A stretch of 64,000 bases of DNA, taken from contig NC_008554.1 of assembly GCF_000014965.1 (NCBI RefSeq), positions 3,336,001 to 3,400,000 on the forward strand, read 5' to 3'. A program made the translations under genes and the position numbers. Every line of letters starts with the position of its first letter. Within the stretch, counting starts at the first letter, position 1. The DNA is from Syntrophobacter fumaroxidans MPOB. Its GTDB lineage: Bacteria > Desulfobacterota > Syntrophobacteria > Syntrophobacterales > Syntrophobacteraceae. Below the pieces are notes generated by a model that was not told the DNA's origin, searched no databases, and worked only from the letters and a program-made list of their open reading frames with translations. Shown piece by piece: positions 17,842-28,452 of the stretch.

Positions 17842-19500
17842 ATGAACCGAACGGAACTCTACGCCATGGCCCAGGCCGAACTGGACCGACAACAAAAATT
17901 CCGCTGCCGGCTGCTGTGCTGTGCCAGCACTCCATGCATATCTTCCGGTGGTACCGCTGTGTACGAGGCGGTGAAGCAAGCCATCGAGGCCGAGGGATTG
18001 CAGGCTGAAGTCGAGGCGGTGGCTACGGGATGCGTGGGACCTTGCAGCCGGGGTCCGTTGATCACGGTGAAGATGGAAGGCCGTGAGGATGTGGTCTACG
18101 AGCAGGTCACGCCGGAAATGGCCGCCCGGATCCTGGACAAGCACCTGCGCAGCAAGCCGGTGGCTCTTGACGACAAAATGTTGCCCGCCGACTGGCCGTT
18201 CTTCGTCAAGCAGAAAAAGATCGTCCTTGCGGACAGCGGCACGGTTGATCCGGAAAAACTGGAAAGCTACGTGGCGCGCGGTGGTTACACCGCCCTGGGC
18301 CACGCCCTGCGCGAGATGACTCCGGAGGAGGTGTGCGAGGAAATCGCGCGCAGCGGCATTCGCGGCCGCGGGGGTGCGGGGTATCCCAGCGGGCTCAAGT
18401 GGCACATGGTCCGCAAGGCCCCCGGCGAGAAGAAATACGTGGTCGCCAACGGTGATGAAGGTGACCCGGGAGCCTACATGGACCGCACGCTCATGGAATC
18501 GGACCCGCACCGGGTGCTCGAGGGCATGGCCATCGCCGGCTACGCCGTCGGCGCCGACCAGGGTTACATCTATGTGCGCGGCGAGTATCCGCTTGCCGCC
18601 AAGCGTTTGGAGAAGGCCATCCGGGCGGCGGAGCGTCGAGGTCTGCTCGGCAGCCGTGTGCTGGACAGTAATTTCAGTTTCCGCATCGACATCCGGATGG
18701 GCGCGGGAGCCTTCGTCTGCGGTGAAGAAACAGCCCTGATGGCTTCGATCATGGGCCGGCGCGGGCAGCCCGTGCCCCGTCCCCCGTATCCCGCCAACAA
18801 GGGTCTGTGGGGCGGGCCGACCCTGATCAACAACGTGGAAACCTTCGGCAATATTGCCGCCATCATCGGCAACGGGGCCGAATGGTATGCAAGCTTCGGT
18901 ACCGAGAAGAGCAAGGGGGCCAAGATTTTCGCGCTGGCCGGGAAAGTCAACAATACCGGCCTGATTGAAGTGCCCATCGGCATAACCCTGAGGGAAATCG
19001 TTTACGACATAGGCGGCGGCATCCCCGGAGGGCGCGCGTTCAAGGCGGCCCAGACGGGAGGGCCGAGCGGAGGCTGTATCCCGGCTGAATACCTGGACAC
19101 TCCCATCGATTACGAGACCCTGCAAAAACTCGGCTCGATCATGGGTTCCGGCGGGCTCATCGTCATGGACGACCAGTCCTGCATGCCTGACGTGGCCAAG
19201 TTCTTCATGGAATTTTGCATGGACGAGAGCTGTGGAAAGTGCACGCCCTGCAGGGTGGGTACGGTGCAGATGCATCGGATGCTGGACAAGATCACCAACG
19301 GCACTGCCACCATGGACGATCTGAAGCGACTGGAGGAGCTCTGCCTGATGGTGAAGGAAAGCAGCCTGTGCGGTCTCGGTCAGACCGCGCCGAACCCGAT
19401 CTACAGCACTTTGCGTTATTTCCGGGATGAATACGAGGCCCATATCAAGGACCATCACTGTCCAGCCGGGGTCTGTCAGTTCGGGGCGAAGGCCGTATAG
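17842..19500 (+). CDS. hoxF: NAD-linked hydrogenase diaphorase subunit HoxF (FMN, NADH site)
   Basis: The 552-residue protein has an N-terminal thioredoxin-like region with Cys ligands (CCASTPC, CVGPC), the NADH/FMN domain ([28 protein letters not shown]), an SLBB region, and the [4Fe-4S] motif [10 protein letters not shown]. It is the site of NAD+/NADH turnover. Unlike the formate-dehydrogenase counterpart at 6478-8289 it stops after the NuoF core ([13 protein letters not shown]) and has no extra C-terminal ferredoxin. AAGGAG lies 11 bases before the ATG. Confidence 0.94.
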   Translation: MNRTELYAMAQAELDRQQKFRCRLLCCASTPCISSGGTAVYEAVKQAIEAEGLQAEVEAVATGCVGPCSRGPLITVKMEGREDVVYEQVTPEMAARILDKHLRSKPVALDDKMLPADWPFFVKQKKIVLADSGTVDPEKLESYVARGGYTALGHALREMTPEEVCEEIARSGIRGRGGAGYPSGLKWHMVRKAPGEKKYVVANGDEGDPGAYMDRTLMESDPHRVLEGMAIAGYAVGADQGYIYVRGEYPLAAKRLEKAIRAAERRGLLGSRVLDSNFSFRIDIRMGAGAFVCGEETALMASIMGRRGQPVPRPPYPANKGLWGGPTLINNVETFGNIAAIIGNGAEWYASFGTEKSKGAKIFALAGKVNNTGLIEVPIGITLREIVYDIGGGIPGGRAFKAAQTGGPSGGCIPAEYLDTPIDYETLQKLGSIMGSGGLIVMDDQSCMPDVAKFFMEFCMDESCGKCTPCRVGTVQMHRMLDKITNGTATMDDLKRLEELCLMVKESSLCGLGQTAPNPIYSTLRYFRDEYEAHIKDHHCPAGVCQFGAKAV

Positions 19501-19561
19501 GGCCCGCCGGTCACTGCACCGACCCAACCATACCGCTAAAATCTCCAACGGAGGTGCCATA

Positions 19562-20281
19562 ATGTCGGTTGTCACCCTTACCATCAACGACAAACTCGTC
19601 AGCGCTCAGGCCGGCCAGAGTCTGCTCAGTGCGATCAAGGATCAGGGAATAGATATTCCCACCCTTTGCTGCTTGGAGGGCTTGACCGACTGGGGCGGCT
19701 GTCGCCTGTGCATGGTGGAGGTGGTCGGAAGCCCGAGACTGGTGGCTTCGTGCGTCACTCCCGTTGCGGAGGGCATGGTCATCCAGACGGAGAGCCAGCG
19801 CCTGACCGCCTATCGAAAGATGATCGTGGAACTGCTCCTTTCGGAGCGAAACCATATCTGCGCCTCGTGCGTCATGAACGGCGGCTGCGAGCTCCAGAGC
19901 GTGGCGGCAAAGCTCGGGGTGGATCACGTGCGCTACGACTACCTCTGTCCGGACCTGCCCATGGATGCCAGTCACGAACGCAACGTGATGGATCCGAATC
20001 GCTGCATCCTCTGCACCCGGTGCGTGCGCGTGTGCGACCAGGTGGAAGGGGCGCACACCCTGGATGTCATGGGACGCGGCATTCAACAGAGGGTCATCGC
20101 CGGTCTGAACCAGGCATGGGGAACGAGCAGAAGCTGCACCAAGTGCGGCAAGTGCGTCCAGGTTTGTCCCACCGGCGCTCTCTTCAAGAAGGGAGCCACG
20201 GCGGCCGAGATGGAAAAACAACACGATTTCCTGATCTGGATTCTGGACGGACGAGAGAAGAAAATCTGGCGATGGTCCTGA
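19562..20281 (+). CDS. hoxU: NAD-linked hydrogenase diaphorase subunit HoxU
   Basis: The 239-residue protein matches the N-terminal part of NuoG: a plant-type [2Fe-2S] domain ([15 protein letters not shown]), a His/Cys cluster region ([12 protein letters not shown]) and two [4Fe-4S] motifs ([11 protein letters not shown] and [11 protein letters not shown]). It wires HoxE/HoxF to HoxY. The ATG at 19562 has ACGGAGG upstream and gives the expected NuoG-like start; a longer open frame runs back into hoxF. Confidence 0.94.
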   Translation: MSVVTLTINDKLVSAQAGQSLLSAIKDQGIDIPTLCCLEGLTDWGGCRLCMVEVVGSPRLVASCVTPVAEGMVIQTESQRLTAYRKMIVELLLSERNHICASCVMNGGCELQSVAAKLGVDHVRYDYLCPDLPMDASHERNVMDPNRCILCTRCVRVCDQVEGAHTLDVMGRGIQQRVIAGLNQAWGTSRSCTKCGKCVQVCPTGALFKKGATAAEMEKQHDFLIWILDGREKKIWRWS

Positions 20282-20300
20282 TTAGAAGGAGAGCCACAGC

Positions 20301-20855
20301 ATGACCACCACAGCGAGCAACAAAGTACGGTTGGCCACCGCCTGGTTCGGCGGGTGCGCCGGCTGCCATATGAGTCTGTTGGACCTGGACGAGCGCCTGA
20401 TCGACGTGGTTGGGCTGGTGGACATCGTCTACAGCCCGGTTGCTGACATCAAGGTGTTCCCGGAGGGGGTTGACGTGACCCTTGTGGAAGGGGCCTGCTG
20501 CAATGACGAGAACGTACATCTGGCCCATGAAGTCCGGGAAAGAAGCAAGATCGTGATCGCCTTCGGCGACTGCGCCGTGACCGGGAACGTGCCCAGCATG
20601 CGCAACCGCCTGGACCGGGATCAGATGATCAACTCGGTCTATTTCGAGGGCCCCGGCAAGCCGCCTCCAACATCCGTGCTGGGTCACTTCCTGCCGACCC
20701 TCATCCCCAAAGTGCTGCCTTTGCACCAGGTCATTCCCGTTGACATTTTCCTGCCCGGATGTCCCCCCGATCCAGAGAGGATTTGGGCCGCCATCGTCGC
20801 TCTGCTCAAAGGGGAACCGGTATTGTTGCCTGAGGAGATGAGAAGCTTCGGATAA
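20301..20855 (+). CDS. hoxY: [NiFe] hydrogenase small subunit HoxY
   Basis: At 184 residues this is the short, cytoplasmic form of the [NiFe] small subunit that binds only the proximal [4Fe-4S] cluster. Ligands are in [14 protein letters not shown] and PGCPPDPE. There is no Tat signal, as expected for a soluble bidirectional hydrogenase. AAGGAG precedes the ATG. Confidence 0.94.
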   Translation: MTTTASNKVRLATAWFGGCAGCHMSLLDLDERLIDVVGLVDIVYSPVADIKVFPEGVDVTLVEGACCNDENVHLAHEVRERSKIVIAFGDCAVTGNVPSMRNRLDRDQMINSVYFEGPGKPPPTSVLGHFLPTLIPKVLPLHQVIPVDIFLPGCPPDPERIWAAIVALLKGEPVLLPEEMRSFG

Positions 20856-20939
20856 CTCCGTCGGACAGGGCCAAGGGACGAATCGTTTATCGTTCGTTCC
20901 GGTGCAAACCCGTTAATCCGCTTGTGAAGAAGGACAAGT

Positions 20940-22379
20940 ATGGCACAGACTATATCGATCGATCCAGTCACTCGAATTGAAGGCCACGGTAAAATCCGGA
21001 TTCAGCTGGACGACGCCGGTCAGGTGGCCGACGCCAAGTTCCACGTGGTGGAATTCCGTGGATTTGAGAAATTCTGTGTGGGACGGACCTACCCTGAAAT
21101 GCCGGGAATCACCATGCGCATCTGCGGAATTTGCCCGATCAGCCATATGCTGGCCTCGGCCAAGGCCTGCGACGCCATCGCCGGCGTCAGGATTCCCCCG
21201 GCCGCCAACAAGCTGCGCCGTCTCATCAACCATGCCCAGTATACGCAGAGCCATGCGCTGAGCTTTTTTCACCTGAGCGCCCCGGACCTTCTGCTGGGAA
21301 TGGAGAGCGAGCCCGCCACCCGTAACGTGGTCGGCCTGATTCTGAAGGCCCCCGACCTGGCTCGCAAAGGGATACGCCTCCGCCAGTTCGGACAGGAAAT
21401 CATCCGCATGATCGGCACCAAGAGCGTCCATCCGGCATGGGCCGTCCCGGGCGGTGTCCGGGAAGCGCTGAGTGCCGAAAACGTGCAGAAGATCAAGGCG
21501 ATGCTTCCCGAGGCCTTTCAGACGACGGAAATCGCCCTGGACCTGCTCAAGGACAACTACGACAAATTCTCTGCCGAAGTGAAAACCTATGGAGATTTCC
21601 CAAGCAAATTCATAGGATTGGTGACCCCGGAGGGCGGCCTCGAACACTATGACGGTCTGCTGAGGGTGATGGATTCCGACGGCCGGATCATCGAGCCCGG
21701 ACTCCACAACGACCGTTACCGTGAGATCATCGCGGAAGCCGTGGAGGATTGGAGCTACCTGAAGTTCCCATACTACAAACCGGGCGGATACGGCACGGAC
21801 GCCGGTCTCTATCGGGTCGGTCCGCTGGCCAGGCTGAACATCTGCGACTTCGCGGGCACTCCTCGCGCCGATCGGGAATTGAGGCAGTTCAGGCGGCTGG
21901 GCGATGGCGGGAGGGTGGTCACCAGCAGTTTCCACTCCCACTATGCGCGGCTGATCGAAATCATGTTTTCTCTCGAGAAGATTGCCGAACTGGTCGAGGA
22001 TCCGGACCTCATCGGCGGCCGCCTGCGTCACTACGGCGGGGCAAACGAGGAAAAGGGCGTCGGAATCATGGAAGCCCCGCGCGGCACTCTGTTCCATGAG
22101 TACGATGTGGACGAGGATGGAATCATCAAGAAGGTGAACCTGATCGTGGCCACTGGAAACAACAACCAGGCCATGAACAAAACGGTACTCCAGATCGCCA
22201 GGGCGTACATGAACGGCAAGAAGGAGATCACCGAAGGTCTGATGAATCGTGTGGAGCACGGCATTCGGCTCTACGACCCCTGCCTGAGCTGTTCGACGCA
22301 TGCCGTCGGCCAGATGCCGCTGCACATTCAACTGGTGGATTCCAAAGGGGAGTTGGTTGAGGAACGCGTGCGGGACTAG
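20940..22379 (+). CDS. hoxH: [NiFe] hydrogenase large subunit HoxH
   Basis: The 479-residue catalytic subunit has both nickel-binding motifs: RICGIC (Cys62, Cys65) and DPCLSC (Cys448, Cys451). Maturation should cut after His454, removing the last 25 residues. The group is the NAD-linked bidirectional type (group 3d by operon content). The reaction is H2 oxidation or proton reduction coupled to NAD(H). The cognate protease gene follows 18 bases later. Confidence 0.95.
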   Translation: MAQTISIDPVTRIEGHGKIRIQLDDAGQVADAKFHVVEFRGFEKFCVGRTYPEMPGITMRICGICPISHMLASAKACDAIAGVRIPPAANKLRRLINHAQYTQSHALSFFHLSAPDLLLGMESEPATRNVVGLILKAPDLARKGIRLRQFGQEIIRMIGTKSVHPAWAVPGGVREALSAENVQKIKAMLPEAFQTTEIALDLLKDNYDKFSAEVKTYGDFPSKFIGLVTPEGGLEHYDGLLRVMDSDGRIIEPGLHNDRYREIIAEAVEDWSYLKFPYYKPGGYGTDAGLYRVGPLARLNICDFAGTPRADRELRQFRRLGDGGRVVTSSFHSHYARLIEIMFSLEKIAELVEDPDLIGGRLRHYGGANEEKGVGIMEAPRGTLFHEYDVDEDGIIKKVNLIVATGNNNQAMNKTVLQIARAYMNGKKEITEGLMNRVEHGIRLYDPCLSCSTHAVGQMPLHIQLVDSKGELVEERVRD

Positions 22380-22397
22380 GAACCTGAAGGCCCCCGG

Positions 22398-22880
22398 ATG
22401 ATTCTGATCATTGCATACGGCAACAGCCTGCGCCGTGACGACGGCGCAGGCCTGGTGCTCGCCGAAGTGTTGGAACGGGTCTGGAAAGACCGCCGGCTCG
22501 AGGTGCACCTCGAGAGCGTCCATCAGTTGACGCCGGAGCTGGCTGAGACCATTGCCGGCGAGCAGGTATCGGCCGTGGTGTTCGTGGACACGAGAGTCGT
22601 CGATCCGGGCGTGGACAATTTGAAGGTGCAGACCCGTCCGTTGCCTCCCCCCGAGAATCCTTCCGCGAGCATGGGCCATCATGTAAGCCCTGAGGTCCTG
22701 ATGGCCTATGCTCGCTACCTCTACCACAAGACCCCGCCCGCTTGGCTGGTGACGGCGCCGGGAGTGGATTTCGACCACGGCGAGGGGTTGAGCCAAGTCG
22801 CCTTGCACGCCCTCTCCGGTGTGCCGGACTTCCTGCGCAGTCTTCCTTGCGACTGGCCCCTGGGCCCTTCCAGGGAGTGA
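22398..22880 (+). CDS. hoxW: Hydrogenase maturation endopeptidase HoxW
   Basis: This 160-residue protein belongs to the HycI/HoxW family that trims the large-subunit C-terminus after nickel insertion. The N-terminal GNSLRRDDGAG is the family signature, Asp15 being the likely nickel-sensing residue, and a conserved-type HH pair (SMGHHVSPE) follows near 97. Last gene of the hox operon; no hyp genes are in the window. Confidence 0.92.
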   Translation: MILIIAYGNSLRRDDGAGLVLAEVLERVWKDRRLEVHLESVHQLTPELAETIAGEQVSAVVFVDTRVVDPGVDNLKVQTRPLPPPENPSASMGHHVSPEVLMAYARYLYHKTPPAWLVTAPGVDFDHGEGLSQVALHALSGVPDFLRSLPCDWPLGPSRE

Positions 22881-23112
22881 TACCCGAGCATCCATCGACC
22901 GGTCGTCATTGCCGGGACCCGCGAAGCACCCGTGTATGTCTCAAATCAAGGTGCCCCGCCCCCTTGCGCCAACCGATCCGCTGCCGCCTCGGACGGCCTC
23001 GGGCAGGAGCCCGCCCGGCGCCCGCAAGGCCTCTATCGCCTTCGAAAAGCCCCGGTTCTCCAAGGCGAAGGACACTCGATCCGCACCCTTCTCCGGCCCT
23101 CTCGCGCCGGCA

Positions 23113-23838
23113 TCAAAACAATCGTAGGGCATTGATCTCGGGAAAACCCAGGCGAAGAATCTTTTCCGCCGTCCGGGGAATGTCATAGGGCAAAAACCGG
23201 ATTTCGACGCTGTTCGCGGACACGTTCCAGATCACGTACTTGGCGTTGTTGTTCCCGTCCCGCGGTTGCCCCACGCTGCCGACGTTGACGATGTGGCGGC
23301 ATCCCTCGGCCAGCTGCACCACGCCTTCTCCAAGGGCGATGCGGCGTATTCGGGCACCGTCGAAGGTGACCAGTTCCAGGTCGTGGGTGTGACCGACGAA
23401 GCAGACGGCTTGTGTCATCCGCTGGAAAAGACCCGCCATCGCCCGGTTCGACACTTCGAAGAGATAGCGCGTGACGGAATCCGGGGGGCAGCCGTGGACG
23501 AAGAGCCCTTCTTCATGGATGAGGAATGGCTTCAAATCCCGTATGTATTCCAGAGAGCCCGAGGACAAAAGCTGTCGGGTGATGAGAAGCGATGTTCTTG
23601 CAAGGGGGTTGAACCAGCCCAGGTACTGCGCGTCCACGACTCCGAGCTCGTGGTTTCCCATCACGCACGGCATTCGGCGCTCCCGCACAATGTTGAGCAC
23701 TTCTTCAGGATTCGGGCCGTACCCAACGTTGTCTCCGAGGCAGACGACGCTGTCCGGGCGTTGTCGGTCCAGATCTTCGAGCACCTGTTCCAGCGCTTCG
23801 AGATTTCCATGGATGTCCGATAGAATCGCGATCCTCAT
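23113..23838 (-). CDS. Calcineurin-like metallophosphoesterase
   Basis: The 241-residue protein has the complete two-metal motif set: DIHGN (8-12), GDNVGYGPNP, GNHE and GHTHD. Similar single-domain proteins (YfcE/MPP_PAE1087 types) hydrolyse phosphodiesters; the substrate cannot be told. It follows dacB by 227 bases and may be transcribed separately. Confidence 0.88.
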   Translation of the reverse strand: MRIAILSDIHGNLEALEQVLEDLDRQRPDSVVCLGDNVGYGPNPEEVLNIVRERRMPCVMGNHELGVVDAQYLGWFNPLARTSLLITRQLLSSGSLEYIRDLKPFLIHEEGLFVHGCPPDSVTRYLFEVSNRAMAGLFQRMTQAVCFVGHTHDLELVTFDGARIRRIALGEGVVQLAEGCRHIVNVGSVGQPRDGNNNAKYVIWNVSANSVEIRFLPYDIPRTAEKILRLGFPEINALRLF

Positions 23839-24065
23839 GGAGATTCCATTGGCGGAGGGCGCGGGTGGTTCCGTCCTTCCCGCGCGCGAGCATGACGACG
23901 GCCGCGCTCATATTCTGCTCGGAGCTTCCGGCTCAAGGTTGCCTGCAAGGAGGACGAGGATGTCGTCGATGCTCGATGCGCCCATCGGCTGGTGAGGGTT
24001 CGCCGGAACGAGGGCCCCGGCGCGGAAGGCCGCGCTCACGTGCCGTGCGCCATCCACACGGAGCT

Positions 24066-25508
24066 CTACATGGAGGGTGCGATCAGGGGCACCTGTTCCA
24101 GGAATCCGTCGAGCGCGCGTCTTGCTTCTCCGATGTTGCTCACGTCGTTGAGAATGACGGTGACCACGTACGGGCCCCTGCCGCAGCCGGCGACATAACC
24201 GGCAAAGCCGACGACATCCCGCAGGGTTCCGGTTTTGCCTCGCACCTCGACGTCCGGTTTGCAGATCCTGCGGCGCAGGGTTCCTTCACTGCCGTTCGTT
24301 GCGAACGAGGAAATGAAGTCCGGTTCGATGGACGGATCGGCATATGCGTTTGCGAGGAGCGTGCAGAACGCCCGGGCGCTGGCCCGGCATTCACGGCTCA
24401 GCCCGGACCCGCTCTTCAACTGTACCTCGTGTGGGGGAACGCCCAGGCCGACCAGTGACTTCCGGACCAACTCGACCCCTTTGTCAACCGTTCCCGGCGG
24501 CCCGAGGACCAGCCCGCCCAGGCTTCTGAGGAGCATCTCGGCCATGAAATTGTTGCTGTAGCGATTGAGTCCGTAAATGATGTCCCCCAGGGCTCGGGAT
24601 TCATGAGTCACCAGGGGTTTTGCCCCGGGAGGGACCGTCCCCGGCCCGGCGTCGGCGCCACGGACCTCGATTCCCTCCCGGCGAAGCACCTCCTTAAAGG
24701 AACGAGCCACAAAAGATGCCGGGTCGTCGACGTTCAGACGGTATTCGAAATTCCTCCTGGGGCCGACTTTCCCGGTGACGCGGAATCGTTCCCGTCCCGT
24801 CCCGGTCATGCCGGCCGACCGGACCGCCAAGCCGACTCTGGCGGCCTTTTTGGAGGCCGTCCTGGCCAGATTGTCGACTTGAACGTAATCGCCCGGAGGG
24901 AACCAGCTCACTTGAGGGGCGGTGCCCGATTTGGCTCCCCCCGACACTGTGAAGGCGATCGTGTTGAATTCGATGGAAGTCGCCGAGACCACAGGGTTGT
25001 AGCTGCTCGCACACCGTTCGTCCAGGCAGATCTGTTCAGCCTGCGGGTTGAAGAAGCTGTTGTCCGCGAATACCCCGCCCTCAACGAACCGGATGCCGCG
25101 CTCCTTCAAGCGGAGCGCCATATCCTTCAGGTTTTCGCCCAGCAGGAAAATATCCCCCGTGCTCTTGATCCAGAGGTGGCCTCGGACGGTATCCCCCCGC
25201 GGCTCATCGAGCGCATAAAGGGACGTCCGGAATTGGTACTGCGGCTTCAGGTATTTCAGAGCGGCGTAGCTGGTGAGCACTTTGACCAGGGACGCCGGGA
25301 CCAGAGGCTCTTCGGACCGGAATTCCCAGATGACCTTGACCGGGGCCAGGGAAAGCACCTGGATTCCGACCTGGCCGGCACTTTGTTGGAGTTTCCGGAG
25401 ATGGTTGTGAAAAGCGAAGTCCGACTCACCCGCCTTCGCGGGATGAGGTTGCAGGACCATCAGCAGGGCCGTCAGGAAAAGGATCGTTCGGTAAGCACAG
25501 GGTTTCAT
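24066..25508 (-). CDS. dacB: D-alanyl-D-alanine carboxypeptidase/endopeptidase (PBP4, peptidase S13)
   Basis: This 480-residue periplasmic enzyme has a signal peptide ending near PAKAG and the three penicillin-binding motifs: SLVK (SxxK), SNN (RYSNN) and KTG (GKTGTL). The large insertion between SxxK and SxN is typical of class C PBPs. It trims peptidoglycan peptides. Its ATG overlaps the aroA stop (ATGA), so it is co-translated with the aromatic pathway, an unusual partner. Confidence 0.93.
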   Translation of the reverse strand: MKPCAYRTILFLTALLMVLQPHPAKAGESDFAFHNHLRKLQQSAGQVGIQVLSLAPVKVIWEFRSEEPLVPASLVKVLTSYAALKYLKPQYQFRTSLYALDEPRGDTVRGHLWIKSTGDIFLLGENLKDMALRLKERGIRFVEGGVFADNSFFNPQAEQICLDERCASSYNPVVSATSIEFNTIAFTVSGGAKSGTAPQVSWFPPGDYVQVDNLARTASKKAARVGLAVRSAGMTGTGRERFRVTGKVGPRRNFEYRLNVDDPASFVARSFKEVLRREGIEVRGADAGPGTVPPGAKPLVTHESRALGDIIYGLNRYSNNFMAEMLLRSLGGLVLGPPGTVDKGVELVRKSLVGLGVPPHEVQLKSGSGLSRECRASARAFCTLLANAYADPSIEPDFISSFATNGSEGTLRRRICKPDVEVRGKTGTLRDVVGFAGYVAGCGRGPYVVTVILNDVSNIGEARRALDGFLEQVPLIAPSM

Positions 25509-26776
25509 GACTTCAACTTTTCGAAAGTCTCCCAGAAGGTCGGAAAAGACTTGGCCACGACTTCCGCGTCCTCGATTTCCACGCCCCCGACACGAAGCCC
25601 AGCCACGGCGAAGGCCATCGCAATTCGATGGTCGTCGTGCGGATCGATGCCGACTTTGGGCGAAGTTGCCGCGCCGCCACGAATCTCCAGGCCGTCCGGA
25701 AGCTCGCGGTTCGGAACCCCCAGCTTGCCCAGCTCCGAGGAAACCGCCTGTAGCCGGTCCGACTCCTTCACCCGCAGATGCGCCACGTTGCGGATTCGAC
25801 TGACCCCGCCTGCAAAAGCGGCCAATATCGCCAACGTGGGCACCATATCGGGCATTTCGTTCAAATCGAGGTCCACCGGTCGCAGCTCACCCGATGAAAC
25901 GACGCGCACTCCGTCTTCCTCCCAGGTGACACGGCACCCCATCCGTTCCAGGATTCCGAGGAAGCGGCAGTCTCCCTGCAGGCTGTCCGGGGAGAGGGGA
26001 TGGGTGAGCACATCCCCGCCGGTCAGCGCGGCGGCCGCCCACAGATAGGACGCGGACGAGCAATCGGCTTCGACGGTCCACCTGCCGCCCGCATACCTCT
26101 GAGGAGCGGGGACGATGACCCGGTTCGCGCGATCCTTGCGAAAATCGATGCCGCGTTCGCCCATCATGGCCAGCGTCATGGCGACATAAGGATAGGAGGC
26201 CACCGGCTCCAACCATTCTACCGTTACTTCCCCCCCGGCGCAAGGCGCTGCCATCAGGACGGCCGAAAGAAACTGGCCGCTCTGGCGTGCGTCGACCAGG
26301 ACCTTGCCTCCCGACAGTCCGTGCGCAATCACCCGCAGAGGCAGGAATCCATCTGTTTCGGTGCAGTCGAACCGTGCCCCGAGCATTTCGAGGGCGGAGA
26401 CGAGAGGCTTCACCGGACGTTGCCTCAGCCGTGGGGCGCCGTCGAAAGTGAAATCCCCGACTCCTGTGGCGGCAAGTGCCAGCAGGAGCCGCGTACTCGT
26501 ACCGCTGTTGCCCAGCAGAATGGGTTCCGAAGGTTGCGACCAGCGTTTGGAGGGGGGAGCGACGAGGACGCTTCCCGGCTTCCACTGAACACCGACCCCC
26601 ATTTGCACCAGTGCATCGGCCGTGATCGTGGTGTCATCGGCGACCAGGGGGTTTCGTATCTCGCTTTCGTCATCGGCCAGGGCGGCGAGCATGAGGGCGC
26701 GATGCGTGATGGATTTCGAGCCGGGTACGGACAGTTGCGCCTTGATTCCCGAGATGGGTTCAATCGTCTTGCGCAT
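25505..26776 (-). CDS. aroA: EPSP synthase (3-phosphoshikimate 1-carboxyvinyltransferase)
   Basis: The 423-residue enzyme has the substrate loops PGSKSITHRALML, LGNSGTSTRLLL and a C-terminal DDHRIAMAF. It joins shikimate-3-phosphate and PEP. It overlaps aroE by 17 bases and dacB by four. The shikimate kinase step is not in the window. Confidence 0.96.
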   Translation of the reverse strand: MRKTIEPISGIKAQLSVPGSKSITHRALMLAALADDESEIRNPLVADDTTITADALVQMGVGVQWKPGSVLVAPPSKRWSQPSEPILLGNSGTSTRLLLALAATGVGDFTFDGAPRLRQRPVKPLVSALEMLGARFDCTETDGFLPLRVIAHGLSGGKVLVDARQSGQFLSAVLMAAPCAGGEVTVEWLEPVASYPYVAMTLAMMGERGIDFRKDRANRVIVPAPQRYAGGRWTVEADCSSASYLWAAAALTGGDVLTHPLSPDSLQGDCRFLGILERMGCRVTWEEDGVRVVSSGELRPVDLDLNEMPDMVPTLAILAAFAGGVSRIRNVAHLRVKESDRLQAVSSELGKLGVPNRELPDGLEIRGGAATSPKVGIDPHDDHRIAMAFAVAGLRVGGVEIEDAEVVAKSFPTFWETFEKLKS

Positions 26777-27620
26777 TCTTTTCCTTTGACAGAACTTCGT
26801 GGATGGCTTGCTTCATGGCCGCCACGCAAGGGAATTCCGGGATGGGCCGCGACAGCCACCATTCCAGTTGGGCCACCCCCTGGTAGACGAGCATGTCGGT
26901 GCCGTGAACGATGGTGGCGCCGGCCCGTTTTGCAGCGTTTAGAAAAGGTGTTCGTAATGGGCGGTAGACGGTTTCCATGACCACCATTCCGGGCTCGAAA
27001 AAGGAGTCGCTGACCAGGACGGTCGGGATCGTGCCCTGCAGTCCCACCGAAGTGCATTGAACCACCACGTCGAAATGCCGGTCAAAACGCGCCCGATCCA
27101 ATATCGCGAGGGGAATGAAGTCACATCGGAAGCTTTTGGCGAGGGCCTTTCCCTTCTCGACACACCGGTTGGCAATGGTCACCCGGGCGCCTTCCCTCTT
27201 CATCCCGAAAGCCACGGCGCGAGCCGCTCCACCGGCTCCGAGGATGAGCGCCTCCCTGCCTTCGAGCTCGGTCACCCGGCGCAGCGCCTTTGTGGCGCCC
27301 AGCCAGTCCGTATTGCAGCCGATCCAGGCGGAGCCTTCCCTCATGAGGGTATTCACGGCGCCGATGGTTCTCGCCATGTCGTCCACGTGATCGGCCAACC
27401 GGTAGGCCAGCTCTTTGTGGGGCAGAGTCACGCTCAACCCCCGAAATCCGAACCGGGCCAGCGTCTCCAGATCCTCCGGCAGTTCATCCGCCTGCAGAGC
27501 CAGGTACGTCGCGGGAACGTTCATGCTCCTGAAGGCGGCGTTCATCATGACCGGGCTCAGACTGTGCGCGACAGGGTTGCCGATCACGGCGTAAAGCTCG
27601 GTCTGAACAGGTTTTATCAT
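26760..27620 (-). CDS. aroE: Shikimate dehydrogenase
   Basis: The 286-residue NADP-type enzyme has the substrate motif GNPVAHSLSPVMMNAAF, the catalytic-region segment LPHKE (Lys) and NTDW, and a dinucleotide fold GAGGAARAVAFG. It reduces 3-dehydroshikimate. The ATG follows GGAG by eight bases. Part of the tightly packed aro operon. Confidence 0.95.
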   Translation of the reverse strand: MIKPVQTELYAVIGNPVAHSLSPVMMNAAFRSMNVPATYLALQADELPEDLETLARFGFRGLSVTLPHKELAYRLADHVDDMARTIGAVNTLMREGSAWIGCNTDWLGATKALRRVTELEGREALILGAGGAARAVAFGMKREGARVTIANRCVEKGKALAKSFRCDFIPLAILDRARFDRHFDVVVQCTSVGLQGTIPTVLVSDSFFEPGMVVMETVYRPLRTPFLNAAKRAGATIVHGTDMLVYQGVAQLEWWLSRPIPEFPCVAAMKQAIHEVLSKEKNAQDD

Positions 27621-27656
27621 CGAGGCGACTCCCGCAGGAAAGTTGAAAGGTTCTCC

Positions 27657-28361
27657 TCACCCCGCTCCGACAATCTCGAGCAGGGTCTGCATTTGGGCCA
27701 CGGTGAATTGCCCCGGCGCAGATGCGGGAAGTTCCGGGAACCGGACATACGTCCAGGGACTTCCCATCAACAGGCAGGCGAGCCTGCTCCAGCGGCCCGT
27801 GGGCCCCATGCAAAACGCGATCGTCTCCGCGCCGAACTGCTTGCGGGCAAAAGGGATGAGCTCCAGAACGCGGAGGTTGTCTTCAACGGTGCGGGCATAG
27901 GTGGCGATCTTGAGAACATGCGCCCCGAGCGTTGCCAGGTGTTCCACCCGGTGTTTGAGGGGATCGGAAGCCGGGGTCCCATCGAAATCGTGGTGAGAAA
28001 TCACGACCCTCGCCGCGGAATCACGAAACGGGGACAATACGTCTTCGGGCAGATCGTCTTCGAGGTCGATCCATTCCGCTCCGGCCCGAACGGTCCTCTC
28101 GAGCGCCCGGATACGAGCCTCCTCGGTGCCGCGGAATCCTCCCCGGAACCTTTCAGGCCTGACGGTCGCAATCACCGGGTGACGCCCGGGCAGGGACAGC
28201 CCGGCAAGAGCCTCGTCCAGTCCATTGCGGGTGTGGATGCCGTGCAGGGCGTCGAGTCGCCATTCCACAAGGCCGATCCCCGGATACTCGAGAAAACGAG
28301 CCGTGTCTTCCGTGGATTCCCTCATGAGACAGCCGCAAATCAGGGAATGTGCTAGACTCAT
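27657..28361 (-). CDS. aroD: Type I 3-dehydroquinate dehydratase
   Basis: The 234-residue class I aldolase-type enzyme has EWRLDAL, the catalytic HHDFDGTP segment and the Schiff-base lysine in HVLKIATYA. It dehydrates 3-dehydroquinate, the product of the first operon enzyme. The short gap of 91 bases to pheA shows no terminator. Confidence 0.93.
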   Translation of the reverse strand: MSLAHSLICGCLMRESTEDTARFLEYPGIGLVEWRLDALHGIHTRNGLDEALAGLSLPGRHPVIATVRPERFRGGFRGTEEARIRALERTVRAGAEWIDLEDDLPEDVLSPFRDSAARVVISHHDFDGTPASDPLKHRVEHLATLGAHVLKIATYARTVEDNLRVLELIPFARKQFGAETIAFCMGPTGRWSRLACLLMGSPWTYVRFPELPASAPGQFTVAQMQTLLEIVGAG

Positions 28362-28452
28362 GGACCATGGCTCCCGAAGGGATCGCGCATCGCCTTTGAG
28401 GTCTCCCCGGCGTATGCGGTCCGGGTATCGGCTGATTCGAACATGCCGGCTC

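Noticed and set aside
17635-19593. A 652-codon minus-strand frame opposite hoxF
   Set aside because: Same reason: the plus-strand HoxF is unmistakable and this frame has no family features.
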